This document shows positions 1-7,770 of a DNA stretch of 64,000 bases, one piece after another. Every line of letters begins with the position of its first letter. The stretch's first letter is position 1. Origin of the DNA: a virus; the IMG/VR virus record IMGVR_UViG_3300024308_000018, positions 124,001 to 188,000 of that record. One strand, written 5' to 3'. Both the position numbers and the translations under genes were made by a program. The notes beneath the pieces are model-generated. The model was given only the letters and a program-made list of their open reading frames with translations. It was not told the DNA's origin and searched no databases.

Positions 1-31
1 TAGTGCCCCGTTTCATTGGAGAGCGCTACAC

Positions 32-406
32 ATGATAAGCCTCAACACTTTTATTGCCGCGCTGATGTTGGATGACAGCGAGTCTCGCCCCATCGTTATC
101 CACGAACGCGCATTCTACCGCCTGTCCCAGTACAGCAAGCGGGACTATCCGCCCGAAGAGCTGGCCGAGAAGCTGACCGCTGAGCTGGGCGGCCAATACT
201 GCGTCGTGTACGCGGCGAACGCCATGGGCCCCTCTGAAGATTACCGGTCGTCCGACTTCCTCGTCTTCAGCCCCAACGTTGATCTCAAAGCGTTGGCCGA
301 ATGCCTCGCTACCCTGTGCGACGAACCTTTCTCGTCCTGCGGCAGCGGCGAGTGTCCGGAATATGTAAACGAGTGGATAACGGCCCACACCAAAGGAGAT
401 GCTTGA
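32..406 (+). CDS. Hypothetical protein, 124 aa
   Basis: I do not recognise a family. The protein is slightly acidic, with hydrophobic segments such as YCVVYAANAMG and FLVFSPNV alternating with charged helices, so it looks soluble and globular. Two cysteines lie near the end (CGSGEC). The ATG at 32 follows GGAGAG at about 18-23 with good spacing. The TGA stop overlaps the next ATG at 406 (ATGA), so the two genes are probably translationally coupled. Bases 1-31 hold only this ribosome site and a possible stop codon of an upstream gene. Confidence 0.75.
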   Translation: MISLNTFIAALMLDDSESRPIVIHERAFYRLSQYSKRDYPPEELAEKLTAELGGQYCVVYAANAMGPSEDYRSSDFLVFSPNVDLKALAECLATLCDEPFSSCGSGECPEYVNEWITAHTKGDA

Positions 407-1662
407 TGCACTGCACGCTATTTGAACCACTTGACCGTGGAGCGATAGGCAGCCACCGCTGGCTGCGACGCCATGAGATCGGACGTATCGGCCAGCCGAA
501 CTATCGGATGTTCGAATACCTCCCACGGATCAGCGTTGGTCAAGCGCGCCGCATTGTCGACAACGTTAGACGTGCCCCCGCGTCTGGCCCATTACGTGAC
601 CAGCTGGCTGAACTGATTCGCCAAGGTCTGGGTGTCCCGCAAGATCTGGATCGTCTGGCTGAGCTGCGCGATCTCGACATTGCACGCGACCCTGAAAAGT
701 TGCAGGCACTCAACGCGTACCTTGACGGTCTCGACGCGTCAATCACAACGATGGAACGTTACATGAGCCCGTGGCCCTTCCTCCCCAGCGCTGACTGGGT
801 GGCAGCGACCATTGGGCACGAAGCATGGCCGTTCTTCCGGCGCGAAAAGCCGAAGGGTCAAAGCGTCAGCGTTCCGGACTACGCGGCGTATGGCATTCTG
901 ATCTACATGCAGGACGGCGTTGAGTCGAAGACGTACACGCTGTGCGACTCGTATGTGCTGAAGCGTAAAAACGGTGTGGTGGCAATCCCCACGTTGTTCG
1001 CGCACCAGCAGTCACCCAACGAGCTACCTGCGGGTGCCGACCGTGCCAAGACCAAGCGAACGTACACGATGCGCTCGCGTATTCGCGGCACCATCGACGT
1101 GACGGGTGTGATGAAGAGCGACCGGAAATATTTTGCACTGTTCGGCCTGTTCTACTTCCACGACCGTCCGGATCAGGCGCAGCTGTTGAACAAGGCATTC
1201 AAGGTGGACGTATATAAGAACCTTGAGTCCGATGTGTTCGGACAGCCTGAGCGTGTCCAGAAACTGAAAGCAGCGTTGGATGAACTGCGCCCGCGTCACA
1301 CGTTGGCCGCTGATTTCGTCGCACGTAACCGTGCCCGTGTCAGCAGCGGTAACCCGTCCGAAAAGTTGCTTGCATCGTTCGCACGTGCCGAAGCAGTGAT
1401 TGAAGAGTTCGACCGAGCCAGTCGGCGTTACCATGACGCCGCTGAGTCTGCGCCACGCAACTCGCCGATCCGTGACCTATCGTTCTACGCGCTTGACGTG
1501 ATGTTGCCTTCAACGTTCAAGCCGGAAGAGATTGAATGGAGACCTATCTTGACGGACAAGTACGCACGCGTCGCTGATAGGCTCTACGGCAACGACAAAA
1601 CTGTAAACAAGTCGCGTACCGTACAATTTTCCCTAACGCCGAAAGGCTCCCGAATCTGGTAA
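406..1662 (+). CDS. Hypothetical protein, 418 aa
   Basis: No family recognised. The ATG at 406 is chosen over an in-frame upstream start at 301 because AAAGGAGAT lies just before it and it overlaps the previous stop (ATGA). The protein is helical and basic, with a central beta-rich part around residues 140-270 (AYGILIYMQDG, KYFALFGLFYF) and a helical C-terminal half. No catalytic motif or membrane segment is visible. The last 60 bases of the gene contain CTGTAAACAA at 1601, a match to the promoter-like motif found before neighbouring genes, and may serve the next gene. Confidence 0.75.
   Translation: MHCTLFEPLDRGAIGSHRWLRRHEIGRIGQPNYRMFEYLPRISVGQARRIVDNVRRAPASGPLRDQLAELIRQGLGVPQDLDRLAELRDLDIARDPEKLQALNAYLDGLDASITTMERYMSPWPFLPSADWVAATIGHEAWPFFRREKPKGQSVSVPDYAAYGILIYMQDGVESKTYTLCDSYVLKRKNGVVAIPTLFAHQQSPNELPAGADRAKTKRTYTMRSRIRGTIDVTGVMKSDRKYFALFGLFYFHDRPDQAQLLNKAFKVDVYKNLESDVFGQPERVQKLKAALDELRPRHTLAADFVARNRARVSSGNPSEKLLASFARAEAVIEEFDRASRRYHDAAESAPRNSPIRDLSFYALDVMLPSTFKPEEIEWRPILTDKYARVADRLYGNDKTVNKSRTVQFSLTPKGSRIW
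1601..1617 (+). promoter_or_regulatory. CTGTAAAC motif, partial match, upstream of the 855-aa gene
   Basis: The sequence CTGTAAACAAGTCGCGT, preceded by AAAA, lies inside the end of the upstream gene and 73 bases before the ATG at 1674. Only the CTGTAAAC half matches the consensus built from the copies at 4244, 4973 and 5586. A chance match in coding DNA is possible. Confidence 0.3.
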
Positions 1663-1673
1663 GGAGATATACC

Positions 1674-4241
1674 ATGTTGATGCTCATTATTGCTAACACT
1701 GAAGGACGCAACGGCGTTGTGGGTGTTCGTCCCATTCAGTTCAACAACGCACGTCAGGCACTCGAAGCTGTAAAGGGTCAGCTCAAGATGCACGTTGCCA
1801 CCATCCATGCCGAAACCCTCAACATTGACGACACCATCCCGTTGGTTGTCGGCTTTGTTGGTCGGGGCAACGCCGCTGAGTCTGTCCTCGCTAATGTGAT
1901 GACGGCTCAAGGGGACAACACTGCCGCGTTCCTCGAACGCTGTGGCGTTATCGGCGCGTATCACGTCCCTGAGACCGACGACGCTGAAATTCTGGCTGGC
2001 TACACCGACGCGGTATTCAACAACCTCGCCACTTACCTGCCGACCGAAGAAGGCGCACCCGGTTCCCGCGAGCCGCTGGCCGTTGACGGTCTGGAATTTC
2101 TGGCGGGCGCACCGCTTAACGTTGTCGTCCATGCTGACGGCGCGCAGCTGGGCCGCCCGTCTCCCCTGCAACAAATCGGCGGCAACTCTTACGCCGAGCA
2201 GGAAGTTGAAACTGAAATCGAAACCCCCGTTGTGGCAGAAGCCCAACCTGTAATCCAATCCAAAATCGAAACCGAGGAAACTGTCATGACCGCAACCCAA
2301 ATGACCAAAGCTGACCTGATGCGTGCCGCTCGCCAGTTGCACGGCGATCTGTCTGTCGCCGTCCCCAACTTCCAGCCCATCGAGATCGCGTTCGGCGACG
2401 CTTCCCGCCTGCGCCGCTTCTGCGGTCTGAAGCTGACCAACATGGATCAGGCTACTCTGGACGAGTTGCAATCCCGCGCCGAAGAAGTTTGCCAGTGCCT
2501 GAAAGAGCTGGCCGCGCTGACTGCCACTCAAGATGACGAGCTGGAAGTCACCGCGCACGTAAGCGCTGGTTCCGACGATGACGACTTCGCTCCGGTTCCG
2601 GATCAGCAACTGGCTGATGATGACGACGAAGAGTTCGACGAAGTTGATACCGAAGTTGAGACCGACATCGAACCCACCGCTGATCTGGTTGCCGATGACG
2701 AGCTGCCTGTCGAAGCCGACACCTCTGCCGACGATCTCGACCTGAACGACATGACCGTGCTGGCCGAGAAGCTGCCCGCCGTGTTCCTGCTGACTCAAGG
2801 TCGTCTGGATGAAGTGGAAGGCGCGATGTCCGCCGTTTCCGAGTTCGCGGTGAACCTCATTACTGAGCAGGGCGGCGACTTCAACGACTTCAACGAATCC
2901 GACGTTGCTGAAGCCGTCGAGTCCGGGGAGCTGGTCAACGTCGTCACTCTGCTGGACGAATCCGACTGGCTGAACGCTGCCTCCTTCGACCTGCTGTACG
3001 AGCTGGACGGCGCACTGACTGATGCGGCGGCCGCTTCCGGTATCGACGTGCAGGGTGAAGTCGACCAGTCCGGTATCGATCTGGATACCGACGACGAAGA
3101 GATGTTGACTGACAACGACAACGACACCGACAACGACTGGGAAGAAGATGACGAAGAAGAAGACGAAGACGCTGAGCCCGAAGCTGATCTGCAAATGCTG
3201 CAAGTCACCATCGTTCCGCGTCTGGTTCTGAACCTCGTCGCCGACTACAACGGTCACGTCTACACCAAGGAGCAACGTCACGCTCTGATGGCGATGCCGA
3301 CCGAAAGCGGTCGTGTCCTGAACCTCGCTTACGGTATCTCCGGCAACGACAGCAACAACGGATCCCAAGGTGCTTACGTCCGTGCCATCGGCCGTACTGC
3401 CAAGGCGCTGGGCCAACTGGCGAACGCAACCGTGCTGCTGCCGTCCAGCTACGCTGACGTGACCGCCGACAAGCTGGCTGCTGCCGTCACTGCCGCCGCC
3501 ACTGGCACCGACATCAACGAGCTGCTGTCCAACGTGCTGGCCGACCTGCAAGGTATCGAGGTCGACGAAGAAGGCAACGTGATGATCGGCTTTGCCGACG
3601 ACGAAGGCGACGAGACCGAGCCGAAGATTGCACTGTCTGACCTGTGCGACTTCGACGTCAAGTACAGCATGATGCGTGAGCACGACTTCGGGCCTGCCAC
3701 CATCGAAGTTACTGCGCTGCTCAACATGCGTATGCCGATCCTTGGGTTCGCCAAGTACCCCGAGAAGATCGCCGCACGTCTGGCCTCGCTGGCTGACAAG
3801 CAGTTCGACCGTCACGGCGTTGACGTGTATCCGGCAATCACCTTCAACGCTGTTGATCGTATCTTCAACCGCACTGAAGAGTTCAGCGACCGCAACATCG
3901 CGTGCCTGCCGGAAGTGATCAGCGCGCTGATCGCACAAGTCAACGTTGAAGAGAGCCCGTGGGCTGGTGCAGTTGTCGCTACCCATCGCGCCGTGGTCGA
4001 AACTGGCGTGTACGGTATCGGCCTGCTGGTTGACGACTCCGAAGTCGAGCAGTACGTCCCGCTGCACGAAGTTGTCGACATCGACGCTTACGCCAGTGTG
4101 GGCAACGATGCCTGTGCCGTCCTGTGCACTCCCATCGGCGAATCCCTGTTCGGCATGGGCGGTGATACCACCATCATGCTGACCCGTGCCAAGGACGACT
4201 CCGAAGAAGAGGACGAGACCGAGCTGGACGACGCCGAGTAA
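1674..4241 (+). CDS. Large acidic protein of unknown function, 855 aa
   Basis: No family recognised. Codons are strongly biased (CTG for Leu, GCC/GCT for Ala), which suggests high expression. A folded N-terminal part (residues 1-175) is followed by a low-complexity acidic linker, with further Asp/Glu-rich tracts near residues 300-350 and 475-505, and a better-conserved-looking C-terminal domain (about 510-830). A very acidic tail ends the protein. The start has AAGGAGATATACC before ATG, close to the phage T7 gene 10 ribosome site. An in-frame ATG at 2286 preceded by GAGGAA, where the text changes to a helical segment (MTATQMTKAD), could give a second shorter product. A structural or DNA-mimic role is only a guess. 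Confidence 0.8.
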   Translation: MLMLIIANTEGRNGVVGVRPIQFNNARQALEAVKGQLKMHVATIHAETLNIDDTIPLVVGFVGRGNAAESVLANVMTAQGDNTAAFLERCGVIGAYHVPETDDAEILAGYTDAVFNNLATYLPTEEGAPGSREPLAVDGLEFLAGAPLNVVVHADGAQLGRPSPLQQIGGNSYAEQEVETEIETPVVAEAQPVIQSKIETEETVMTATQMTKADLMRAARQLHGDLSVAVPNFQPIEIAFGDASRLRRFCGLKLTNMDQATLDELQSRAEEVCQCLKELAALTATQDDELEVTAHVSAGSDDDDFAPVPDQQLADDDDEEFDEVDTEVETDIEPTADLVADDELPVEADTSADDLDLNDMTVLAEKLPAVFLLTQGRLDEVEGAMSAVSEFAVNLITEQGGDFNDFNESDVAEAVESGELVNVVTLLDESDWLNAASFDLLYELDGALTDAAAASGIDVQGEVDQSGIDLDTDDEEMLTDNDNDTDNDWEEDDEEEDEDAEPEADLQMLQVTIVPRLVLNLVADYNGHVYTKEQRHALMAMPTESGRVLNLAYGISGNDSNNGSQGAYVRAIGRTAKALGQLANATVLLPSSYADVTADKLAAAVTAAATGTDINELLSNVLADLQGIEVDEEGNVMIGFADDEGDETEPKIALSDLCDFDVKYSMMREHDFGPATIEVTALLNMRMPILGFAKYPEKIAARLASLADKQFDRHGVDVYPAITFNAVDRIFNRTEEFSDRNIACLPEVISALIAQVNVEESPWAGAVVATHRAVVETGVYGIGLLVDDSEVEQYVPLHEVVDIDAYASVGNDACAVLCTPIGESLFGMGGDTTIMLTRAKDDSEEEDETELDDAE

Positions 4242-4243
4242 TT

Positions 4244-4260
4244 CTGTAAACGATAATTGT
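4244..4260 (+). promoter_or_regulatory. CTGTAAAY motif copy (putative phage promoter or regulatory site)
   Basis: CTGTAAACGATAATTGT lies in the gap after the 855-aa gene, 58 bases before the ATG at 4302. It matches the copies at 4973 and 5586 at 14 or more of 17 positions and is flanked upstream by AATT. A GC-rich hairpin begins two bases downstream. No clear -35 box is present, so a phage-specific factor is a reasonable inference. Confidence 0.55.
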
Positions 4261-4261
4261 A

Positions 4262-4287
4262 GGGGCCGCAGTTTGGCCCCTTCTACT
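4262..4287 (+). terminator. Hairpin with pyrimidine tail, terminator-like
   Basis: GGGGCC (4262-4267) pairs with GGCCCC (4275-4280) around a 7-base loop, followed by TTCTACT. It sits directly after the motif at 4244. It could end the acidic-protein transcript, or form the 5' end of the next transcript if the motif is a promoter. Confidence 0.55.
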
Positions 4288-4301
4288 CCGAGGACAAATC
4301 A

Positions 4302-4856
4302 ATGCAACGTATTTCCCAAGTTGGTGCCATGATGGCAAACTTCGGCGAGCTGCTGACTACTATGTCGCACGCTGTTGAAGACGAAATAAACACCGCGATT
4401 CGCGACGAACAGGCGAGCGCCGCTGAACAGCTGAAGCGCACGGTTGACGACGCCAACGCCAAGATCACGAACCTCAATGCGACGAACGAGTCGCTGTCTA
4501 CGCAACTGCTGCGCAGCAACCAGCAACTCAAGGTTGCAGCCGACAAGCTGGCCGAGCTGGAAACCGAAGTCCTGCCGCTGGCTGCCATCGACGCCGACGA
4601 CGTGTTCGACAAGCTGGAAGAGCTGGACTTGGTTGTCGGCAAGCCTAACGGCGCTGGCGTGAAAGAGTCGCGCGAGCTTATCCAGAAAGTGTGCCGTGAC
4701 CTTGAACCGTTGCGTGCACGTTGCTCCCAAGAAACCCCGGCCCCGAAGCCTGCACCGAAACTTGCAGACGTTGCTGAAGCCGTGGGGAAAGCAAGCGGCG
4801 CTGCGGTCGCTAATGTAGAGGGCAACGCCGAGCCCGAGATGCCCGTCAAAGCGTAA
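4302..4856 (+). CDS. Coiled-coil protein, 184 aa
   Basis: No family recognised. Residues about 20-95 form a long heptad-rich helix (AEQLKRTVDDANAKITNL, then LSTQLLRSNQQLKVAADKLAEL), so the protein probably oligomerises. The tail from about 140 is rich in Ala, Pro and Glu (PAPKPAPK) and likely disordered. GAGGA at 4290-4294 precedes the ATG by 7 bases. Its stop overlaps a short membrane-peptide gene (TAATG). Confidence 0.8.
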   Translation: MQRISQVGAMMANFGELLTTMSHAVEDEINTAIRDEQASAAEQLKRTVDDANAKITNLNATNESLSTQLLRSNQQLKVAADKLAELETEVLPLAAIDADDVFDKLEELDLVVGKPNGAGVKESRELIQKVCRDLEPLRARCSQETPAPKPAPKLADVAEAVGKASGAAVANVEGNAEPEMPVKA

Positions 4857-4963
4857 TGGGCAATCAGCAAGTTTTATCATCATCGTTCGCAAAAGGTTTC
4901 GCGCTGAGCATTCTAATTCTTACGGCGCTGACTTCTGCACTGTCACTGGCTGCCCTAGCCTGA
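4856..4963 (+). CDS. Small hydrophobic peptide, 35 aa
   Basis: The frame begins at an ATG that overlaps the TAA of the previous gene (TAATG), a pattern of translational coupling. After a polar start with one Lys (MGNQQVLSSSFAK) the rest is a continuous hydrophobic helix (about residues 15-35) ending at Ala, so it could be a single-pass membrane peptide or resemble a signal anchor. No homologue comes to mind. It lies before the motif at 4973. The call rests only on coupling and the membrane pattern. Confidence 0.45.
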   Translation: MGNQQVLSSSFAKGFALSILILTALTSALSLAALA

Positions 4964-4972
4964 CACCGAATT

Positions 4973-4989
4973 CTGTAAATAGTAATTGT
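4973..4989 (+). promoter_or_regulatory. CTGTAAAY motif copy
   Basis: CTGTAAATAGTAATTGT, preceded by AATT, lies 50 bases before the ATG at 5023. It matches the copies at 4244 and 5586 almost throughout. No hairpin follows here, which argues that the motif does not only belong to terminators. Confidence 0.55.
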
Positions 4990-5022
4990 TAGTCCAACTC
5001 ACAACCCCGAAAGGAATATCGT

Positions 5023-5562
5023 ATGGCTATCGCCCCTAAGAAGAAGCAAGTTCGTTCTGACCTGATCCCTACCCGTACCAGCCGCCTGCACAACAAGAGC
5101 AGCGTTGCCGTCGGTGCTGCGGTCGCCAAGTTGTTTACCGTGCTGGTCACCTGCCGCAAGCCCGAGCAGTTTGCCGCCGTGCTGCTGAGCGACGATGACA
5201 ACAGCATCATGGTGCGCCGCAAGAAAGGCTACGGCTCTTCCAAGGTTCTGGAAGTGATGATCAGCAAGAGCGACGTTCTGGAAATCACAGGCGCTGGCGT
5301 CGGCCACGAAGCGATCATCCGCGCTGTCGGCCAAGTGCCCGAGCTGAAGCTGCCGCACCAGAAGGTCAAGAACGTTGCAGGCTGGTTGATCTGTACCGAC
5401 GCCGAGACTGGCGAGCAGACCCGCATCAACACCCGCGCCCAAGGCGTTGAAGTTTCTGTCGTCGGTGAAGACGTCAAAGAAGGCTCCGGTAAAGCCGCCC
5501 CGAAGACTGCCAAGAAAACTGGCAACGTCTCCAAGCTGCCGTCCCGCAAGCGCGAAGTGTAA
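5023..5562 (+). CDS. Basic hypothetical protein, 179 aa
   Basis: No family recognised. The N-terminus is lysine-rich (MAIAPKKKQVRSD) and the last 40 residues are Lys/Ala-rich, with a compact predicted domain between. The positive charge suggests nucleic-acid or acidic-partner binding, which is inference. Codon bias is strong, as in the neighbours. AAGGA at 5011-5015 precedes the ATG at 5023. It lies between two highly acidic proteins, and could pair with them. Confidence 0.8.
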   Translation: MAIAPKKKQVRSDLIPTRTSRLHNKSSVAVGAAVAKLFTVLVTCRKPEQFAAVLLSDDDNSIMVRRKKGYGSSKVLEVMISKSDVLEITGAGVGHEAIIRAVGQVPELKLPHQKVKNVAGWLICTDAETGEQTRINTRAQGVEVSVVGEDVKEGSGKAAPKTAKKTGNVSKLPSRKREV

Positions 5563-5585
5563 GGCTACACTCCGTCCGCAAAAAT

Positions 5586-5626
5586 CTGTAAACAATAATT
5601 GTTGGGAGCGCTGAGCACGGTGCTCC
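5586..5626 (+). promoter_or_regulatory. CTGTAAAY motif copy followed by inverted repeat
   Basis: CTGTAAACAATAATTGT (5586-5602) is the cleanest copy of the motif. Two bases later an inverted repeat begins, with GGAGC (5605-5609) facing GCTCC (5622-5626) and an inner GAGCA/TGCTC alternative. No T-run follows, so the repeat may be an operator or an mRNA leader structure rather than a terminator. Confidence 0.55.
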
Positions 5627-5635
5627 AGAATAAAA

Positions 5636-5652
5636 CTGTAAACAACACAAGT
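5636..5652 (+). promoter_or_regulatory. Second CTGTAAAY motif copy in the same gap
   Basis: CTGTAAACAACACAAGT lies 50 bases after the first copy and 55 bases before the ATG at 5691. The first nine bases match the consensus exactly and the right half is degenerate. Two copies in one gap suggest tandem promoters or a binding array. Confidence 0.45.
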
Positions 5653-5690
5653 AGGCAACACCGCCTCGTATCTATAAGGGAATTTCAGTC

Positions 5691-6488
5691 ATGGCTAAAG
5701 CTAAAACCGCAACCACCAAAACCTCCGCTAAGTCCAACAAAGCCGCTGCTGCTCCGGTGAACGCCGCAACTACTCTGCTGCATACCCTGTGCCAGTCTCT
5801 GGCTGCTGCCATTAGCGAAGACCCGAAGATCGCCAAGTTGGCTGATTCCTACGGTCTGGGTTTGGTCGGTGAGGTAGCCGACAACGAGGAAGAGGAAGAA
5901 CTCGAAGAAGAAGACGAAGAGTTCGAAGAAGAGGACGAGGAAGAAGAAGCTCCGAAGTCCAAGAAAGCCGCTTCCAAGAAAGCTCCCGCCAAAGGCGGCA
6001 AGAAAAAGAAAGCGCTGACCGCTGACGACATCATCGAAATTCTGGACGGCGACGACGCCGACGCTGCCGAGGCCGCATTCAACGATCTGGAAGACGAAGA
6101 CATGATCCGCGAGATCGCCGTCACCCTGAAGCTGGTCAAGGCCAAGGCCGCTGCCAAGACCGACGCCGACACCCTGACCGAGATGATCGGTGAGCACTTC
6201 GGCATCGGTGAAGAGGAAGAGGACGAAGAAGAAGAAGGCATCGACCCGGACGAGATGTCCGAAGCCGAACTGCTCGAATTCGTTATCGAGCACAAGCTGG
6301 CCACCAAGGTCAAAGCCAAGAAGATGGACGAGGACGAACTTCGCGCCCTCGTTGAAGAATTCCTCGAAGAAGAAGAAGAGGAAGACGAAGACGAGGAAGA
6401 GGAAGAGGAAGACGAAGAAGAGTTCGACGACGAAGAAGAGGAAGAAGAAGACGAAGACGAATTCGACGACGAGTTCGACGAAGAATAA
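5691..6488 (+). CDS. Extremely acidic protein, 265 aa
   Basis: No enzyme family recognised. A Lys/Ala-rich N-terminus (residues 1-25) and a short helical region are followed by an acidic run (about 65-87), a basic patch (about 88-106, rich in Lys and Ala), a helical middle, and a C-terminal third that is nearly all Glu/Asp. This layout recalls acidic histone chaperones such as nucleoplasmin-like tails, by composition only. The next gene encodes a histone-H1-like basic protein. Codons are strongly biased towards high expression. AAGGG at 5676-5680 precedes the ATG. Two CTGTAAAY motifs lie upstream. Confidence 0.8.
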   Translation: MAKAKTATTKTSAKSNKAAAAPVNAATTLLHTLCQSLAAAISEDPKIAKLADSYGLGLVGEVADNEEEEELEEEDEEFEEEDEEEEAPKSKKAASKKAPAKGGKKKKALTADDIIEILDGDDADAAEAAFNDLEDEDMIREIAVTLKLVKAKAAAKTDADTLTEMIGEHFGIGEEEEDEEEEGIDPDEMSEAELLEFVIEHKLATKVKAKKMDEDELRALVEEFLEEEEEEDEDEEEEEEDEEEFDDEEEEEEDEDEFDDEFDEE

Positions 6489-6517
6489 TCTTCCTCCGGT
6501 CTGAAAAGTTTTCCAAT

Positions 6518-6555
6518 CCGAAAACAGTAATTGATGGGGCGGCAAGTTCCGCCCC
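6518..6555 (+). promoter_or_regulatory. Variant of the CTGTAAAY motif followed by a hairpin
   Basis: CCGAAAACAGTAATTGA (6518-6534) matches the motif consensus at about 14 of 17 positions. The hairpin GGGGCGG (6536-6542)/CCGCCCC (6549-6555) begins two bases later, the same layout as at 4244-4280. It precedes the H1-like gene by about 60-80 bases. Confidence 0.45.
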
Positions 6556-6596
6556 AACTTAACCCCCCCAAGCATTTAATTCTCAAGGAGCCTATC

Positions 6597-7115
6597 ATGG
6601 CTAAGACTACCGTTGTTGAAACCGCCCAGCTGTCCGCCCTTCAGAAAACTCTGAAGTCCCTGAAGTCCCAGCACGCCAAGGCCCAGAAGCAGCACGACAG
6701 CTCTGTCGCTGCCCAGACCAAAGCTCAGGAAATTTCCTCCCAGTCGCTGGCTGCGCAGGAACAAAGCATCGCTGAACTGGAAGCCCAGCTGCTGGCCGCC
6801 AAGTCCGGCGAAGCTGCTCCGGCACCTGCTGCCAAGAAAGCTCCGGCCAAAGCCGCAGCCGCCAAGCCTGCCGCTGGCAAGAAAGCTCCGGCCAAAGCCG
6901 AGAAGCCTGCCGCTGGCAAGAAAGCTCCGGCCAAAGCTCCGGCCAAAGCCGAGAAGCCTGCTACCAAGAAAGCCCCGGCCAAACCCGCCAAAGCTGAAAA
7001 GCCTGCTGCCAAGCCTGCTGGCAAGAAAGCTCCGGCCAAAGCTGCAAAAGCCGCTCCGGCCAAGAAAGGTAAAGGCAAGGGCAAAGGCGACGACCTCGAA
7101 TTCGATCTGGGTTAA
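6597..7115 (+). CDS. Histone H1-like Lys/Ala/Pro-repeat protein, 172 aa
   Basis: The ATG at 6597 is preferred over an upstream in-frame ATG at 6531 because AAGGAG (6585-6590) precedes it and the upstream start lies in the hairpin. Residues 1-70 form a coiled-coil-like helix (LQKTLKSLKSQHAKAQKQ). From about 75 to 160 the protein is built of KKAPAK, KPAA and AEKPA repeats, like the C-terminal tails of histone H1 and bacterial AlgP/H1-like proteins. Such tails bind and compact DNA. The extreme C-terminus is acidic (GDDLEFDLG) and resembles short partner-binding tails. A role in condensing phage or host DNA is inferred from composition. Its acidic neighbour at 5691 may act as its chaperone. Confidence 0.8.
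   Translation: MAKTTVVETAQLSALQKTLKSLKSQHAKAQKQHDSSVAAQTKAQEISSQSLAAQEQSIAELEAQLLAAKSGEAAPAPAAKKAPAKAAAAKPAAGKKAPAKAEKPAAGKKAPAKAPAKAEKPATKKAPAKPAKAEKPAAKPAGKKAPAKAAKAAPAKKGKGKGKGDDLEFDLG
6820..7065 (+). repeat. Imperfect coding repeats (AAKKAPAK type)
   Basis: GGCAAGAAAGCTCCGGCCAA and close variants recur in tandem inside the H1-like gene, encoding KKAPAK/KPAAG units. The DNA identity of the units suggests growth by slippage or unequal exchange. Confidence 0.75.
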
Positions 7116-7157
7116 TCACCGCCGCGCAATGCCAGAGGAATAAACATCCTCGGATCA

Positions 7158-7184
7158 GGGGAGCAACGTTGCTCCCCTTTTTCT
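7158..7184 (+). terminator. Rho-independent terminator
   Basis: The perfect 20-base inverted repeat GGGGAGCAACGTTGCTCCCC (7158-7177) is followed by TTTTTCT. It closes the highly expressed block. Confidence 0.85.
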
Positions 7185-7216
7185 ATTCTCTGCCTCACAA
7201 AACGGACTTCGCGAAC

Positions 7217-7747
7217 ATGGCCCTGCACCTTGAACTTCTTCATTCCACGTTGGATGCCGCAATCAACGCCCGGCGCACTCTCGAAACTCTCGATGTATCT
7301 TCTGCAATAAGCGGCGTCGCCAAATCCAACTGCGCACTCGCCAAGAATATCGACAAGCATATCACCGATGGGTCTGCCCATTCTCTGCTTGGTGCTCTCT
7401 TTCTCGTAAGCGATGCGGAAGCCGTAGAAGTGGCGGCTGGTCAGCTCCGCATTAGCGATCTGCCGCAACGCCATGCAGACGTTGCAGTCCATGCGGTGCA
7501 TACCGCCAAGATGCGTAACACATACACTCGCGCTGAAGGTATACGCTGGCTCGCTGAAACCCTGTGCGACATCCCCAGCGTCGACATGTTGCAAGCGTTC
7601 AACAAGGATCAGCTGATCGCACTGCGTGACCTGATCGGGTTTGCCTCAGTCTCTGGTATCGCAGACGATCCGAAAGCCAGCGTGTCCAGCGTGGCTGATT
7701 CCCTCAAGGCGCTGCGCTACCAAGAAGGCGAGCACGACCACGACTGA
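7217..7747 (+). CDS. Hypothetical protein, 176 aa
   Basis: No family recognised. A TTG at 7169 is in frame but lies inside the preceding terminator stem, so the ATG at 7217 is preferred, although no strong ribosome site precedes it. The protein is mainly alpha-helical (ALHLELLHSTLDAAINAR) with a His/Asp-rich end (GEHDHD). No membrane segment or catalytic motif is visible. Confidence 0.65.
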   Translation: MALHLELLHSTLDAAINARRTLETLDVSSAISGVAKSNCALAKNIDKHITDGSAHSLLGALFLVSDAEAVEVAAGQLRISDLPQRHADVAVHAVHTAKMRNTYTRAEGIRWLAETLCDIPSVDMLQAFNKDQLIALRDLIGFASVSGIADDPKASVSSVADSLKALRYQEGEHDHD

Positions 7748-7770
7748 CGAAAACCGGACTAGGTTTCTAG

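Noticed and set aside
1584-4067. An 827-residue open frame on the - strand opposite the acidic gene
   Set aside because: It is the shadow of a codon-biased gene with few rare codons. The + strand frame has a ribosome site, acidic low-complexity text and neighbours in the same direction.
6531-6596. ATG-initiated extension of the H1-like gene
   Set aside because: It starts in the hairpin, and the downstream ATG has AAGGAG.
5685-6598. Long - strand frames rich in Phe/Val or Ser opposite the acidic gene
   Set aside because: GAA/GAC repeats read backwards give Phe/Val or Ser runs. They have no start signals or sensible composition.
7169-7216. TTG-initiated extension of the 176-aa gene
   Set aside because: The TTG lies within the terminator stem and the extension has no ribosome site.
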